Source: Sparassis latifolia
Taxonomy: Eukaryota; Basidiomycota; Agaricomycetes; Polyporales; Sparassidaceae
Assembly (NCBI GenBank): GCA_018466975.1
Contig: CM031553.1
Coordinates: 682,001-746,000 of the forward strand
Direction: 5' to 3'
DNA: 64,000 nt
The notes below the pieces were generated by a model, which did no database searches, was not told where the DNA came from, and worked only from the letters and a program-made list of their open reading frames with translations. Positions 10,661 through 23,454 of the stretch are shown in pieces. How positions within the stretch are numbered: the stretch's first letter is position 1; each line of letters starts with the position of its first letter. The translations under genes and the position numbers were made by a program.

Positions 10661-11503
10661 TTAAGCACCCTTCGGAGCCTCCTTCCAGGATATGGCCTGA
10701 ACTGGAGGTCAGTACCGACGAAAGATGAGAGGTCTGATATATACGCACCTGCTCCTCACTCATAGCACTGACAATCGTGACGAGCAGATCCTTGCCCTCT
10801 TCGAAGGCGCCGACGATCTGCTCGCCGATTTCACCCTCCGGGACTTTGACATCGTCCTTGGCGACGCCATCCGCGGTCATGAGATTAAGGAAGCCGTCAT
10901 CGATGTTGACCTGCGCGGCGAGCATCTGGTGAGGCGAGCGTACAACACAAGGAAGTGAAAGGGGCACCTACGAGCTGGTATTCATTACGGGTGACGTTCG
11001 GGACATCCATGTTATGGGTGGAAGGGCAGATATCTTCCTGAAGACGTAAGACGTGCACGCGTTCAGCTACCGTTAGCGTTCCGTTTCCCGCATTCAGCCA
11101 CTGGACTCACAAGCTTCTTGCCGGTAAAGATCTACCGCAGATCGTCAGGATAACAAGCACGCGTAGAAGACGGAGACGCGCTCACATCGATGGCGACCAA
11201 GTGGACCTTGGCGTGTCCGTGCTTGCCAGTCTTGGAGGTGGACATCTCCACGATCTTGCAGGGACGGCCTGGCACGCACCGGGGTCACCAGACCGACATA
11301 AAAAGAACAAGCAAAATTCACGCTACCTTTTATAACGACATGCCCATTTTTGCGGAGAGCAGAGCACTGCATGGGGAAGGTGGCAGACGCCCCCGCACTG
11401 GCCTACACGCATCCACAACGCGAGTCAAGAGCTGCTCGATGAGGGTGTTGCCGGTGGCACACACCTGCTCGAAATTGTGGTTGTGCTGCTCATCGTCGGA
11501 CAT
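10661..11503 (-). CDS. eIF5A: Translation elongation factor eIF5A
   Basis: Seven exons fit in phase on the minus strand: 11465-11503, 11327-11402, 11186-11268, 11111-11131, 10972-11037, 10749-10910 and 10661-10696. They encode 160 residues, the normal eIF5A length. The N-terminal SH3-like domain holds [16 protein letters not shown] and the hypusination loop [13 protein letters not shown], in which Lys54 is the residue modified by deoxyhypusine synthase. IFTGKKL and the OB-fold domain follow ([15 protein letters not shown], then [17 protein letters not shown]). eIF5A promotes peptide-bond formation at stalls such as polyproline and helps termination in the cytosol. Introns are 54-73 nt, and one internal exon is only 21 nt. 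The gene is divergent from the LIM gene. No abnormal residue is seen. Confidence 0.97.
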
Positions 11504-11792
11504 GATTAGTTCGTGGAAAGAGAGAGAAAGAGAAACGCGGGGGGTGGTGGTCTAGACGGGGGAGGAGGGACGGATGTAAGAGAGAAGTCTGCAGGCGCTG
11601 CAATACGTGCGCGCGGCCTCGCAAGAAAAAATCGTCGTCCATCGATATTCAATCTCCGAATCGGGCGTGAGACTATCCGGCAATCAAGGCCGGTCATGCC
11701 GGCCGCCTCACTGTGCTCCCCGTCCGGAGACCGGTGGCTCCTGGCGCTTACTTACAGCACTTGCTTCAATACTGCGCGAGACGACGACGAGG
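11504..11792. promoter_or_regulatory. Shared divergent promoter, eIF5A (-) and LIM protein (+)
   Basis: 289 bp separate the two start codons. It carries a purine-rich tract near 11510-11545 (GAGAGAAAGAGAAACG) just upstream of eIF5A and GC-rich inverted GGCCGG/CCGGCC motifs near 11690-11705. No canonical TATA box is visible. Confidence 0.55.
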
Positions 11793-13140
11793 ATGCATCC
11801 GTTTGGAGGAACACCCATTTGCCCGCGATGCAACAAGATGGTATATGCCGCAGAGCAGGTACGTCTGTATCCTCCCTTCCGTCGAGCTGACCCTGAACTC
11901 GCTTAGATCATGGGCCCAGGACGCAAGGTACGGCTTCCGCCCTGCCCGCCGTCTGCCTCTCCTCACCTATCTTTACGGTTAACAGCTCTACCATAAGGTA
12001 AGACTGTTCACCGTAAACACGTATTGAACACGTCTGAATTTACCGTGCCGAAAGCCATGCCTCACATGCACGACGTGCGGGAAGCGGCTCGACTCCTACA
12101 ATCTAGTCGAGCACGACCAGGAGGTGCGCTCACCGTTACCCACATCAGACGTAACCCTTACATCCATTGCACCCTGTCACCCTCTAGCCATACTGGTGAG
12201 TCCCTCACCCCTGCCGCGCCAGCGTCTAAGTGGCGCGCCCACAGCAAGAACTGCCACATCAAGAATTTCGGCACGCGCGACACCCGCCTCGCGAACCTCC
12301 CAAATCGCGACGAGGTCTTCGTCTCCTCTCCACCGACGTTGCCCGTGCGTGGAGGCTTCTCTCCCACCCGGCGCGTTGCGTCCCCGCCCCCGGCATCGAC
12401 TGCACCACAGCTCCCTGTGCGCCGGCACGTCAACAGCGCGCCCTCTGCACCGCCGATGCTGCGCCCGACGCGGACGTTCAGTCCCGTACGCACGACGTTC
12501 TCCAGCAACGACCCAGTGGCTACCGAAGAGACAGGTGAAGAGGACGCACATTCGGAGGGGCCTCGGACCCCGGAGCCTGCATCAGGGGCGTTTCCAACGC
12601 ACACGGGACGCGTTGGTGGGCTCCCGCGCACGGTACCACTGACCCTCAGCCCGTCGAAGGGTCGCAACGGCAGTCCCGCGAAGCCAGAGGACACCGCCGC
12701 GGGCCAGACGTCGCCGACGCTCACGCGGACGCTGCTCCCGTCGGCAACGGGCACGCGATACGGCGTTGCGCTGGGTGGTCGTGGCACGAGCGCGGGCACG
12801 GTTTCGCCTATGATGACGGGCGGACGAGGCCCGACGTGCGGGCGGTGCGGAAAGACGGTGTATTTTGCAGAGCAGGTGAAGGCGATCGGGAAGACGTGGC
12901 ATAAGGGGTGTTTGCGGTGTACCGAGTGCGGGACGCTGCTCGACTCGACGCGTCTCACGGAACGCGAGGGCAGCCCGTTTTGCCAGAGGTGCTATGGGAA
13001 GGTGCGTCGCGTCCTGCCTCTTCCACGTTTGCCGCTCTTCGTCGATTTCTGATGGTGAAGGCTGACTTGTATTTCCCCCTTTGCAGTTGTATGGTCCCCA
13101 AGGGAGCGGGTACGCTCTGCTAGGTAAGGCCGGAGCGTGA
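11793..13140 (+). CDS. Two-LIM-domain protein (cysteine-rich protein type) with an 8-nt micro-exon
   Basis: Exons in phase are 11793-11858, 11907-11927, 11986-11997, 12055-12123, 12188-12195, 12245-13001 and 13087-13140, encoding 328 residues. LIM1 occupies residues about 10-65: CPRC, YHKPCLTCTTCGKRL, then PYC-KNC. LIM2 lies near the C-terminus: CGRCGKTVYFAEQ, WHKGCLRCTECGTLLD, FCQRCYGK, followed by the glycine-rich LYGPQGSGYALLGKAGA typical of cysteine-rich proteins. The long middle is Ser/Pro/Thr-rich and probably disordered. Such proteins act as zinc-dependent adaptors at the actin cytoskeleton or in the nucleus; the partner here is unknown. Several exons are very short (21, 12, 69 and 8 nt). 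The 8-nt exon supplies Pro-Tyr and part of the codon for a LIM1 zinc-binding Cys. Confidence 0.88.
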
Positions 13141-13823
13141 GGCGCAACGCCCGTCCGACCCCGCGGGCCATCGATGTGCCCACGCGCATTGCCACGCCAA
13201 GTGCCGGCACCGCTGGGTCTGCAACCGGTGCGCACGCTTTCCATCTCTGTTCTCAAGCTCGCGCGTGCGTTCTCACCAGCGTTGCTGCTCCAGCGATGGC
13301 GTGGCTGGCGTGTGCCCCACACCGCCCGATGTGGACGGTCTCTCCCCCGTTTTCGCCCTTGGCACCGCCCTCGCTACTGCGTCTTTTGCCTGCCCCTTCT
13401 TTTCGCCTTCGCTTTCGATCCATTTACGCGCCTTTTCGCCTTCGATGATACTTCCTGCGCTGCTGCTACTTCTGTTTTTGCTCCTGCCACAAGGACGATG
13501 TTGTATCCCGTAGCGTGACACCGTTTCCTTCCGCTCCGTCTAGTTTCGTTTCCTATTGTATGAACGGCGTGCCATGGTACATGGTATATACGGTACGATA
13601 CACACCTTTTAGCGACGATATTGACGCCTGCCCTATCTACTCACCTGCACGCGGTGCACGGACTTCTTGCAATTTATGATGTACACCCCCTCTTTTGGCT
13701 CCGCTGGTGTCAGCGCGCGGTTGACGTTGCGGATTGTGCTCTCAGTTAAGCTTTCGCGCATCCACCGGAGAAGCGACGGTCATGTATGCCCACCCCTGCT
13801 GGATTGCATTATCAATCTCTTAG
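13141..13823. other. Intergenic region, with possible 5' exon of the PIH1-like gene
   Basis: 683 bp. 13141-13560 looks like a pyrimidine-rich 3' UTR of the LIM gene. 13665-13790 may include an unresolved first exon of the following gene, with a possible donor at about 13795 and acceptor at about 13822. No separate gene is supported. Confidence 0.4.
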
Positions 13824-15213
13824 CTCCAGGACGTGCAAGCAAAGTTGTTCCGCCAGGGCATATGTCACAGATATCTGAATTATTCAGGTAGGCACGTAGG
13901 CTTACGACGCCGTCCAAATCGTCTAATTGGTGGGCGGGTCCACGTGGCAAGTGGGACCAACCACGTGCACCACTTACTCACCGCCAACGCCACCAGCCAC
14001 AGCCCAGTACGTACGCACTCACTCCCCGACGATGGCGCCCCCAGCGACGACGGTGCGCACAACGCTCACGCCCACCCCGGCTTCTGCATCAAGACCCTCG
14101 CGCTCGAGCCCGCGCTCGTCCGCCTCGCCCCGCCGCCCAGCGCGCCCGGCACGCTCGACGTCCCCGCGCCGCACACGCTCCGCGTCCCCAAGGGCATCAA
14201 GATCTTCGTCAACGTCGCCTACGCAGCGGGCGTGCCCCCGCCCCCGCCCGGGTCCGCCGACGCGATCCGCCGCGCGGTCGCGGGCGACGACTTTCCCGAC
14301 TCGCGCCGCGCGGAGGGCGCGGACGGCGCGTGGTTCGTGCCCGTGGTGGTGTCGGAGCCGCGCGAGGAGCGGGATAAAGGTGTGCACATCTGTCTGTGTT
14401 CCGTGTTCTGTGGTCTGGGCGACGGATGGACTGATCTCGGCGTCGGGCAGCGGGGCGGCCGGCGGTGGTGTTCGACTGCGTGTACAACGACGGGCTGAGG
14501 GCGCGCGCGACGGACGCGGCGTTCAAGACCTTTCTCATCGGTGCGTCCCCCCCCCCTTTCGTCTCCACCGCGCGCGCCTGACACGTCCCGGCCGCGCAGA
14601 GCTCGCGTTCCAGCGCATCGAGGCGCAGTCCGGCGTGCCGCTCTCGCGGCAGATCGGCACGCCGAACATCGCATTCAAGGGCACGCCCGCGCCGCGCAGC
14701 GTGCTCGTCCCCGCCGCGCTCGCCCCGCGCAGGGCGCTCGTCGAGGAGCTCCCCGCTAGTGTGAAACCTCCAGCACAGCGTGCGGGCCAGATCGTGGCGG
14801 AGGAGGAGGAGGAGGTGGTGGCGACGGAGGGCGTGCCGCCCGCGCTCGACTGGACGCGCGAAGGGGGCCAGGTGCGGATCGCACTTAAAGTCCCGAGGCT
14901 CGTACGTCCCCCCATCTGCCGTTATGTAGAACGCGCGCATGGCTGACCCCCGCCCCGGAGACACGCGCGGACCTCGCGCACACGACGCTGGACCTCGAGG
15001 CGCGGCGGGTGCGCCTGCGCTCGCCCGTCTACGCGCTCGACCTCGACCTCGACCGCCCGGACGCGGAGCTGCGCGCGAACGGAGAGGGGGAAAGGCATGG
15101 ACGACGCGGCGGTGGAGCGCGTGCTCGCGCTGAAGCGGGTGCGCGACCTCGACGTCGAGGGCGCGCGCGCGGAGTGGCGGGTCGCGGAAGGCGTGCTGCT
15201 CTTGCGCGCGTAG
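13824..15213 (+). CDS. PIH1: PIH1-domain protein (Nop17-like R2TP subunit) with C-terminal CS-like domain; apparent frameshift
   Basis: Exons in phase are about 13824-13888, 14017-14379, 14451-14540, 14600-14901 and 14961-15213. The PIH1 domain reads HPGFCIKTLALEP, GIKIFVNVAYAAGVPPPPPG, WFVPVVVSEPR, PAVVFDCVYND, then ELAFQRIEAQSGVPLSRQIG and TPNIAFKG. An acidic linker (EEEEEVVATEG) leads into a CS/p23-like C-terminal domain (LDLEARRVRLRSPVYALDLDL). The end expected from the family (LKRVRDLDVEGARAEWRVAEG to a TAG at 15211) lies one frame away, so a one-base shift is needed near the G-run at 15086-15090. PIH1 bridges Rvb1/Rvb2 and Tah1-Hsp90 in R2TP, which assembles snoRNPs, RNA polymerase II and PIKKs. 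The true N-terminus, probably in an upstream exon, is unresolved. Confidence 0.75.
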
Positions 15214-16640
15214 CAATCCCTCTGGAGCGCTATGCGGTTTCTGGAGAAGAGCGCGTGCTGACATACTCGGCGGGCGTATCAGCGGCGCAGGTCGTTCCGT
15301 GCAACGCGCAGGGGTAACTTAGTGGCGGCGAATGGCAGTACTAGCTGTTGCGCGGTAGATGCCTACTGAACGGCACTAGTGCACTTAGAGCGGCGTAGTT
15401 GCATCTGCTTTGTACGTGAACCGTCGAAGACATCGCTCGGTGTTGTATCGCCGGTCAGACACATATATTTAGAGGTGGAAGCAGAGTACTAGTATCTATA
15501 GCCGGGAAGTCTTGTTATAGCTGCACTATGGATCTCCCGAGTATATTCACGATGGCCGGACAGGACTTGTGCGGTCAGAGACGCAGTCCATCATAGAAAA
15601 ATACGGATTCCGACCGCCGTGAGCAAATACCCGGGCGCAGAGCAGCTTATAGAGGGCCGATAGGCATCTCTTCCCACGCGCAAGTAGCGTCCGAGAAAGC
15701 ATCCGAGCAAAGGCAGGCAAGGCGTCATCGCATCAACAGCGAGAACCCAAAACGAAGGGATCGGCGGGTCAGGTACCGGCAGAAGCGAAACGAGGGGCGG
15801 TACGACGAGCTTGAGTTCAAATTCAAACGTCGAGCACGAGCCGGTGGGGGATGGGACAGCACTGATATTGTATATTGAATACTGAGTCCTGGAGAGTCCG
15901 TTGCGGAGACGTGGGACGTAAGGATGAGGGCTTCCACCGTGCTCGAGCACAGTCGGACGCTCTCCGTGTCTCCGGGTGGGGAAGGGGAACGGCCCCGGCG
16001 ACCCAAAAGGAATGCGCACCGTATCAGTATCAGATAGAAGGGATGCGTGGTGGGAGACGCGGTTCGATGAACAAGATGCGCAGGCGGCGGCAGAGATGAG
16101 CTGCGAATTATGGCGGGTGTGCGCCGGGAACTGGCCGTGGAGCGACTGCTCCGTGGGTGCGGATTGCGCGTCCGCGGCTTGGCTGGACGCTCGACGGGGG
16201 TGATTGGACGGTGCTGCGCGAACAGCGGGTGGATGTCAACAGAGATGGAGCCTGGGCGGCGAGCTAAGACAGACGCAGAGGGAGCAGAGTCCGAGGGAGA
16301 GCGGAGGCGGATTCCACGGAGGTGTGGGAGTCCAGTACGCGAGGCGAGCGAGTCCAGTACGCGACGGGAGGCAAAGCAGAAGTCGTTGGAAGAGAAGCGA
16401 GCGCAGCGTGGAAGAGGAGAGAGAGAGCGTGGCTGGGAGGGAACGCACGTTGCCCGATCCGGAGATGATCTGGAGTCATATTGCGAGTCTGCAGCAGCTC
16501 CCACTCAAAAATTGTAGAGACATGGCCGAGGCGCATATAAGCCCGTCCCACACCTTCAGATTCCGCAAGCACCGTCTCCTCCTGCTCCCGTACGTGCTTG
16601 GTTGACATTCCTCGCAGCCGTACCGCCCTCGCCCGCCGAC
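15214..16640. promoter_or_regulatory. Long intergenic region upstream of DAHP synthase
   Basis: 1.4 kb between two + genes. A TATA-like GCATATAAGCC sits at about 16533-16543, about 100 bp upstream of the DAHP synthase ATG and correctly placed for a promoter. A short direct repeat GAGTCCAGTACGCGA occurs at about 16327 and 16349. I found no TGACTCA (Gcn4/Cpc1) site by eye. No gene is convincing; the long minus frame at 15725-16504 is low-complexity Ser/Arg-rich. Confidence 0.4.
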
Positions 16641-18255
<1,615 letters not shown>

Positions 18256-20618
18256 TCCGCTCCGCGTCGCGCGCGCCGACCGACCCGCGGGTCGCGCGGG
18301 GACGTACTGACGAGTAGGGAGCGGCGGACGGGTTGATCGTACCGTAGTAGTAGCTGGGACGCTTTGCTTTGTTGTATAGTGTATTGTATGCTAGACCGGC
18401 CGCGGACGTGTATGCTAGAGCGGCGATATTGCTGGATGCTCGGAGTGTGGTGAGGTCGCGGACCGTGTGTGAGGGGGGGGAACGGGGTCGAATCAGTTGA
18501 CGATGGAGTTTTGAAGCCATCTGCGCTGTCGCGAGAATCGGCTGGGCCGTGCACCACACAGCTCGAGGACGCGTCGTCCCCGGCGTATCACGCTTGGCTG
18601 CTGAACGTGAACGTTTGCGTGACGCAACCGGCGAAGTACTGCGGGGAGGATGCGATGTGTGGAGCGAGTACTTACAACGAGAAGAGCACGAACTTGAAGG
18701 ACTGTCCGCGACCGACCGGGATTAGAGTCCAGCCCGACGGTCTTCGAATATCATCGGAGGACGACGACAACGACGTTCTGAGTCGCAGATTGAAGTACTG
18801 AGGAACGACTTACGAAGTGCCGGCGGGATCTGTCTGCAGCTGAGAGCGCGACGGCGACGCGAACGTTCAGAAGATGCATAATCCTCAATATTCAGACGTC
18901 CATGCTCAGCTGTACCTCTTTGGAGCTTAACCTGAGGTACACCCATCAAGACCAATTAATAGGGAGATCATATCATAGTCGACACTCGTACGCGACGAAC
19001 CCCCCCTATCCTCTCTCCTTCCAAAGACCACGAGCCATCTGAACCCGTGCATCCGCGGACGTTTCATCTCTGCCAGCCATCTCTGGGGGCGTTTCGCCCA
19101 GAATGGCAGGCGGACTTCCATATCCAGCGGACGATCTCCGATGACACATCGCGCTCACCTCACGCACGCCCAGGTATTCATTTTCCTCTCTGCTCCTCCC
19201 GCATCTCCCGTGCACTGCAGCTGCAGCTCGGGGCATCTCGTTAAAAGAAACGCACGCGCCCAGTATTTGCGCGCACGGACCCCGGCTCCCTCCGCATCGG
19301 CGCCGACGTCCTCTCGAGTCGGACGTACCATCATACTATTGCTTGCGGATTGCGGAAGCAGCACTGCGTCATGCCCCCCCCCCGGGATTTAGCGCCGATG
19401 GCGTTCGAGAACGCTGCGCGAATACTGCGAATCCCCCCCCCGGCCCATCGGGATATAATCGCAAATCGCAATCGGGATCGATTTCAAAGGTCCCAGGACG
19501 CGGCTCCCCCCGCGCCGGCGTGCCTCACCGAGGAGATTAATTCGAAGGGTTGCGAAGTAACGAGGGGGTGTGCGCAGTGCACCGCCCTTGCTCTCGCGGG
19601 GGTGCGTGAAATATAACGGTGGTCGACGACCAATGGAACCCGGATGACGGATGACCGAGAGCGCGTTCGTGGCATCGATTCACGAAGATCCCATGGTGGC
19701 GCCCCCCCCCTCCTCGGGCCTCGGGGGCAGTAGTGCGGCGCCGCATGGCTCCGCGGAGCCGTCGCGATGTGCGCGCGGGGGGGCAATGGCGTTCATCCTC
19801 ACCGCTCTTCCGTTCTTTTTTTGCCCCGAGCGTCGCGCGGATCTTGACCCGCTGTCTCCGGTCCAAGTACATGTATCGATGCGCCGACGTCCTGCAGCAC
19901 CGGGATCGGACGAGCGAAAGAGCGTGTTTCAAATGGAAATGCGTTCATCCTGAAAGTTTTCCCTATTCTGTTTTTTCTTTCCCCCTTGCTACTTATCCCG
20001 GGAACCGTGCATACACCCCGGGCCCCTAACAAACGTATGCAGAGGACGCGCGTGAGCAAAAGAGAACAGACATCCTGCCAGAACTCTCGCATCAGACCAA
20101 GCCAGGCCGTGAAGTGCAACACCAAGTTCCAAACGACTTTCTATACAGTTAGACACGTCGGGTAACACAGGTCCAAAGCTACAACAGACAAGCACCAATA
20201 CCAACATTGCTACCCCCTCGCGCGATAGATAAGAGTATGGCTAGATTCCAAAACCGGGATCGGGGGGGGCACGGACGGACGGACGAGATGGATGGTTAGA
20301 TATTGCGTAAGTAGAGTACAGGTACCGTAAGCCGCGCGCAAGAACTTGAGGAGGATCCGGGTGGGGGCAGCGTGCGATCGCAAGAGAGTGAGAGTGAGTG
20401 AGAGATAGATAATCGAGAGACCAGATGAGCAGAAATCCAAGGATACACAGTGTCCGCCGTCGTCCTCCCTCCGCCGCGCCGCGGGCGTCCAAGCATGATA
20501 TGTACATGTAGAAACATGCCTTTTTCAGCGATCCGTACTCTATGCACGTCGCAGCCAACTATAAGTCAACACGAAGGCGGGAAAGCAACCGCAGGACGCA
20601 CATATATATCCTCTTAAA
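18256..20618. other. Long convergent intergenic region with homopolymer C/G tracts
   Basis: 2.36 kb between the DAHP synthase 3' end (+) and the RanBP2-finger gene 3' end (-). That is unusually long for a tail-to-tail gap in this otherwise compact region. It holds long homopolymers: G8 at 18473-18480, C10 at about 19374-19383, C9 at about 19433-19441 and C9 at about 19702-19710. The available frames have no recognisable domain and no consistent splice pattern. I support no gene here. Confidence 0.45.
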
Positions 20619-22557
20619 TTACCGAGAGCGACCGCCCTCCCGCCCAGGACCAGCTGGGGAAGAGGCAGAAGACGTAGACGCAGAGTACACCGCGAGGTGC
20701 CTGCTCTCCTCGCCGTCCAGCTTCCAGATGCTGCCGCGGCGCAGCCCGAACCCCGTCGCGCCCGCGTTGTACGCCCGCGGCGTCGGCTGCAGCGGCGCAA
20801 CAGAGTCCTCCAGCGAGAGCTCCGCCGACGACGACGTCGTCGTGGGCGACAGCGACGGAGACTGCACGATGTCCTGCAGGAACGACGGGAGCAGCGTCAT
20901 GCTCTGCTCCGCGTCCGCGCCAGGCGGGAAGGGCGGCGCACACGCAAACGGGAACGGCCGCGCCCCGCCCACCGGGCGCCCGTGCGTCTGGTAGATCGGG
21001 CGCGAGGGCGCGTCGCCCGCGTTGAAGAGCTCGTACGACGGCAGCGAGTCGCCGCGCGGCACTATCCGGAGGTACGGCGGCACCTCCGCCTCTGAGTACG
21101 GCGCGGCGGGCGCTCTGGCGGGGGAGTCGACCGAGTGCCATCGCTCATGGGGGTGCGCGTGAGCACCCCCGCAGGCCTGAGCCTGGTTTGCAAGCACGCT
21201 TTCGAGAAGGGCGATGCGCTCGGCCTGCACGGCGGCGGAAATCGAGTCGCCATTGCCCTCGGCATCTGCGCATTCACGTCAGCACGTCTAAAGACGCGCA
21301 GGAAAAGCAAGGAATACCCACAAGGGAAGCACGTCTGGCAGACCTTCCTTCGGCGCCAATTGAGGTAATGACACTTGTGACAAATCCAGTCTCCAGGCTG
21401 CTTCTCTGCAGCGCCCTTGTTGCCCGTGTTGATGATTGGGGGATACTGCGCGCCCGCAAGTGAGTATGAGTGAGTATGAGAGGACACAAGAAAAAGAGTA
21501 CAAGTACAAACACGCACCGTGATTACGGCCGATCCTGAAGGCCGAATCTGGCCCTGCTCCGGCAAAGCCTCATTATCTGGCCAATAGATGATGCACGGCG
21601 CGAGAGGGTCCTTCGACACGTTCTGCACGTGCCCACCGATGCTCAGAGCGCGGCCAGACGGCGTCAGCGGCGTATAGGGCGAAGCAGACTTGAGCGAAGG
21701 AATGGGCGGTGCGCTCGTCGGAGCAGGATTGACGGGTGGCAGGTTGGATGTCATAATGCGCGGGAATGGCGGTCGGGAGAGCTGGTCGCGGGGGACAGAC
21801 GGCGAGGAAAACCGAGGGGACATGTGGTTGACTTGGGAAAAGTCCAACGACGCGCTCCTATGCTGCGTCAGAGACGAAGGACCCTCGGAGCGAGAACGCC
21901 CGCATCCTATGCAAGAAACGTTGCGGCTGAAAACCATGTCAGTCAACAAATTACGCAGACACGAAACGGTGGCCAAGGGGAGAATATCGTGGTAAGATGT
22001 AAAAACGGAAATTGAAATAAGGCGGATATAGCGGAGAAAAGCGCGGCCACTCACCCGAAGTTGTGCGCCGCACAGCTCGCCACAGTACAACTGGAAAAAG
22101 GTGTGTCAGCACGTATACGACCAAGACGGACCGGATTGGTGTGAACCGCACGACAACGAATCAGTGCTCACATCCAATCCCCTAACCTGAAGCTGGTTTT
22201 GGGATTTGGTGGGTTGCTCGAGATGGTGTAAGGCCCCACCGCGGCACTATGCAAGAGGGGATCGGAGGTGTCGCGCCCGCCCATACGCAGAAAAGTCAAG
22301 TCGATGCAGGGTGGGCCAATACCAATGTATGTGGAGGGAATATCGCAGAGAGGTTTCTGCCTGGAGATGTCTGAAGACGAGTCAAAATTTTCACGCGCCG
22401 GCGAAATCTAATGCGAAGTAGGGAATGTAAGCATTCGTGATGGAGAGCGCGAGGAATGAAAAAACGCACGAGGTTGTTGAGGTCGACTCGCCGTAATTGG
22501 AAGGGGGGCTGGATGTCTGATTCTAGGGCAGGCGCGACGGAGAAGGAATAGCACGGA
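20619..22557 (-). CDS. Protein with two RanBP2-type zinc fingers, function unknown
   Basis: Exons in phase on the minus strand are about 22470-22557 (5' end unresolved), 22172-22356, 22055-22090, 21518-21926, 21322-21445 and 20619-21265. The first half contains GIGPPCIDLTFLRMGGRDTS and NPPNPKTSFRLGDWICTVAS, continuing into CAAHNFGRNVSCIGC. This is a first RanBP2 finger (W-x-C-x4-C-x3-N-x6-C-x2-C) split over three exons. The second finger is PGDWICHKCHYLNWRRRK followed by VCQTC, encoded in one exon. C-terminal to it is a helical stretch AVQAERIALLESVLANQAQ, then a disordered Pro/Ser-rich tail. RanBP2 fingers bind single-stranded RNA (GGU type) or ubiquitin; tandem fingers suggest RNA binding. 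No ATG is visible in the first exon, so a further 5' exon is likely. Confidence 0.75.
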
Positions 22558-22884
22558 GAGAAAAGCGCGGTGCGAGCCTGGAAGCCATAAGAATGAGACG
22601 GTTATAAGGGTGGCGCAAGATCAGATCGCCAGCAAAGGCCACACGCCTTACGAAACAGCATGAAAATTATACGTCGGAGGGCTGATCGGTCGGAACGGAG
22701 AGCTGCCGGGACACTAGCCCCCTTGTAAGCACCACCTCACGGTATCCGGCGGCAACGGCGTTTCAGCCGTGCCTGGACGCCATATATCTTCCCAATATGG
22801 CATCCCGCACCCAATAAGGCAGCACCCAGTCACGTCACACTCACCTCTTCATGCGTCGCATAGACTGCGAACAGACTCCCGGGC
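22558..22884. promoter_or_regulatory. Probable 5' region of the RanBP2-finger gene
   Basis: 327 bp upstream of the first resolved exon on the minus strand. A possible first exon with ATG at about 22661 and a strong GTAAGG donor at about 22651 exists, but its phase does not match, so I leave it open. A strong minus-strand donor (GAG|GTGAGTG) lies near 22857, suggesting an untranslated or unrecognised exon. Confidence 0.35.
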
Positions 22885-23454
22885 TCACGGACACTCTTGC
22901 TCGCCCACAGTGCGGCGGGACGAGGGACTGGCTACAGTACGAGAAAGTAAGAAGACGAACAAAGATCTAAGCGAACCGCCGTACATGACCGCTGGATGAA
23001 GCACCAGAAAATACCGATAATGCTGCTGACGTCGAACACTGGAGATCAAAGAACTGGACAACGGCGCCGAGCATCGGTCACTTCCGCCGCACTGGGCACA
23101 ATGCAGAACGTAAAAACATACGCGTATTACCCGGGACCGGGCGTCGCAAAACGCTTCGTATGATGTCAGTCGGCCGTCGTCGTCAGAGTCGGACCCGATG
23201 CTCGAGGTGGACCGGGTGACGAGTTTCTCGAGGTCAAATGGAACTTTGTGGTCGTCCAACCATGATAGAGACCGCGAGTAAGGTGCCCGAAGGTAGGAGC
23301 CGTTCGGAGAAGGAGGGGGAGAGTCGAGGTTCAGACGACGAAGAGAATCAGTCAGACGCGTCGCCGGAGCCGGGTATCTTGCAGGCTCTCGCACTGCTAG
23401 GAAGTCACGGAAAGACAGGTGATCGGTAGATATAGGGAACACAGGGACAGGCAT
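22885..23454 (-). CDS. Uncharacterised Ser/Pro-rich open frame
   Basis: A 189-residue frame starts with ATG at 23454: PVPVFPISTDHLSFRDFLAV, then ATRLTDSLRRLNLDSPPPSP, LEKLVTRSTSSIGSDSDDDG. The first 110 residues look coding, with a biased Ser/Pro/Asp composition and plausible phospho-sites. After DARSR there is a plausible GTAATA donor and the reading becomes noisy, so the true gene may splice there. I recognise no domain. It lies upstream of the RanBP2-finger gene on the same strand and could be a separate small gene or a 5' part of it. Confidence 0.35.
   Translation of the reverse strand: MPVPVFPISTDHLSFRDFLAVREPARYPAPATRLTDSLRRLNLDSPPPSPNGSYLRAPYSRSLSWLDDHKVPFDLEKLVTRSTSSIGSDSDDDGRLTSYEAFCDARSRVIRVCFYVLHCAQCGGSDRCSAPLSSSLISSVRRQQHYRYFLVLHPAVMYGGSLRSLFVFLLSRTVASPSSRRTVGEQECP

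Noticed and set aside
10911..10931. Alternative acceptor adding MLAAQ-like residues before VNIDDG in eIF5A
   Set aside because: It would insert seven residues not found in any eIF5A; the CGCAG acceptor gives the exact family sequence.
12158..12958. 266-residue minus-strand frame
   Set aside because: It lies opposite the GC-rich middle of the LIM gene, with no domain; an antisense shadow.
14209..15264. 351-residue minus-strand frame
   Set aside because: Arginine/alanine-rich shadow of the GC-rich PIH1-like exons, which have strong family motifs on the + strand.
15725..16504. 259-residue minus-strand Ser/Arg-rich frame
   Set aside because: Low complexity, no recognisable domain, no splice or start context; probably a chance frame in GC-rich DNA.
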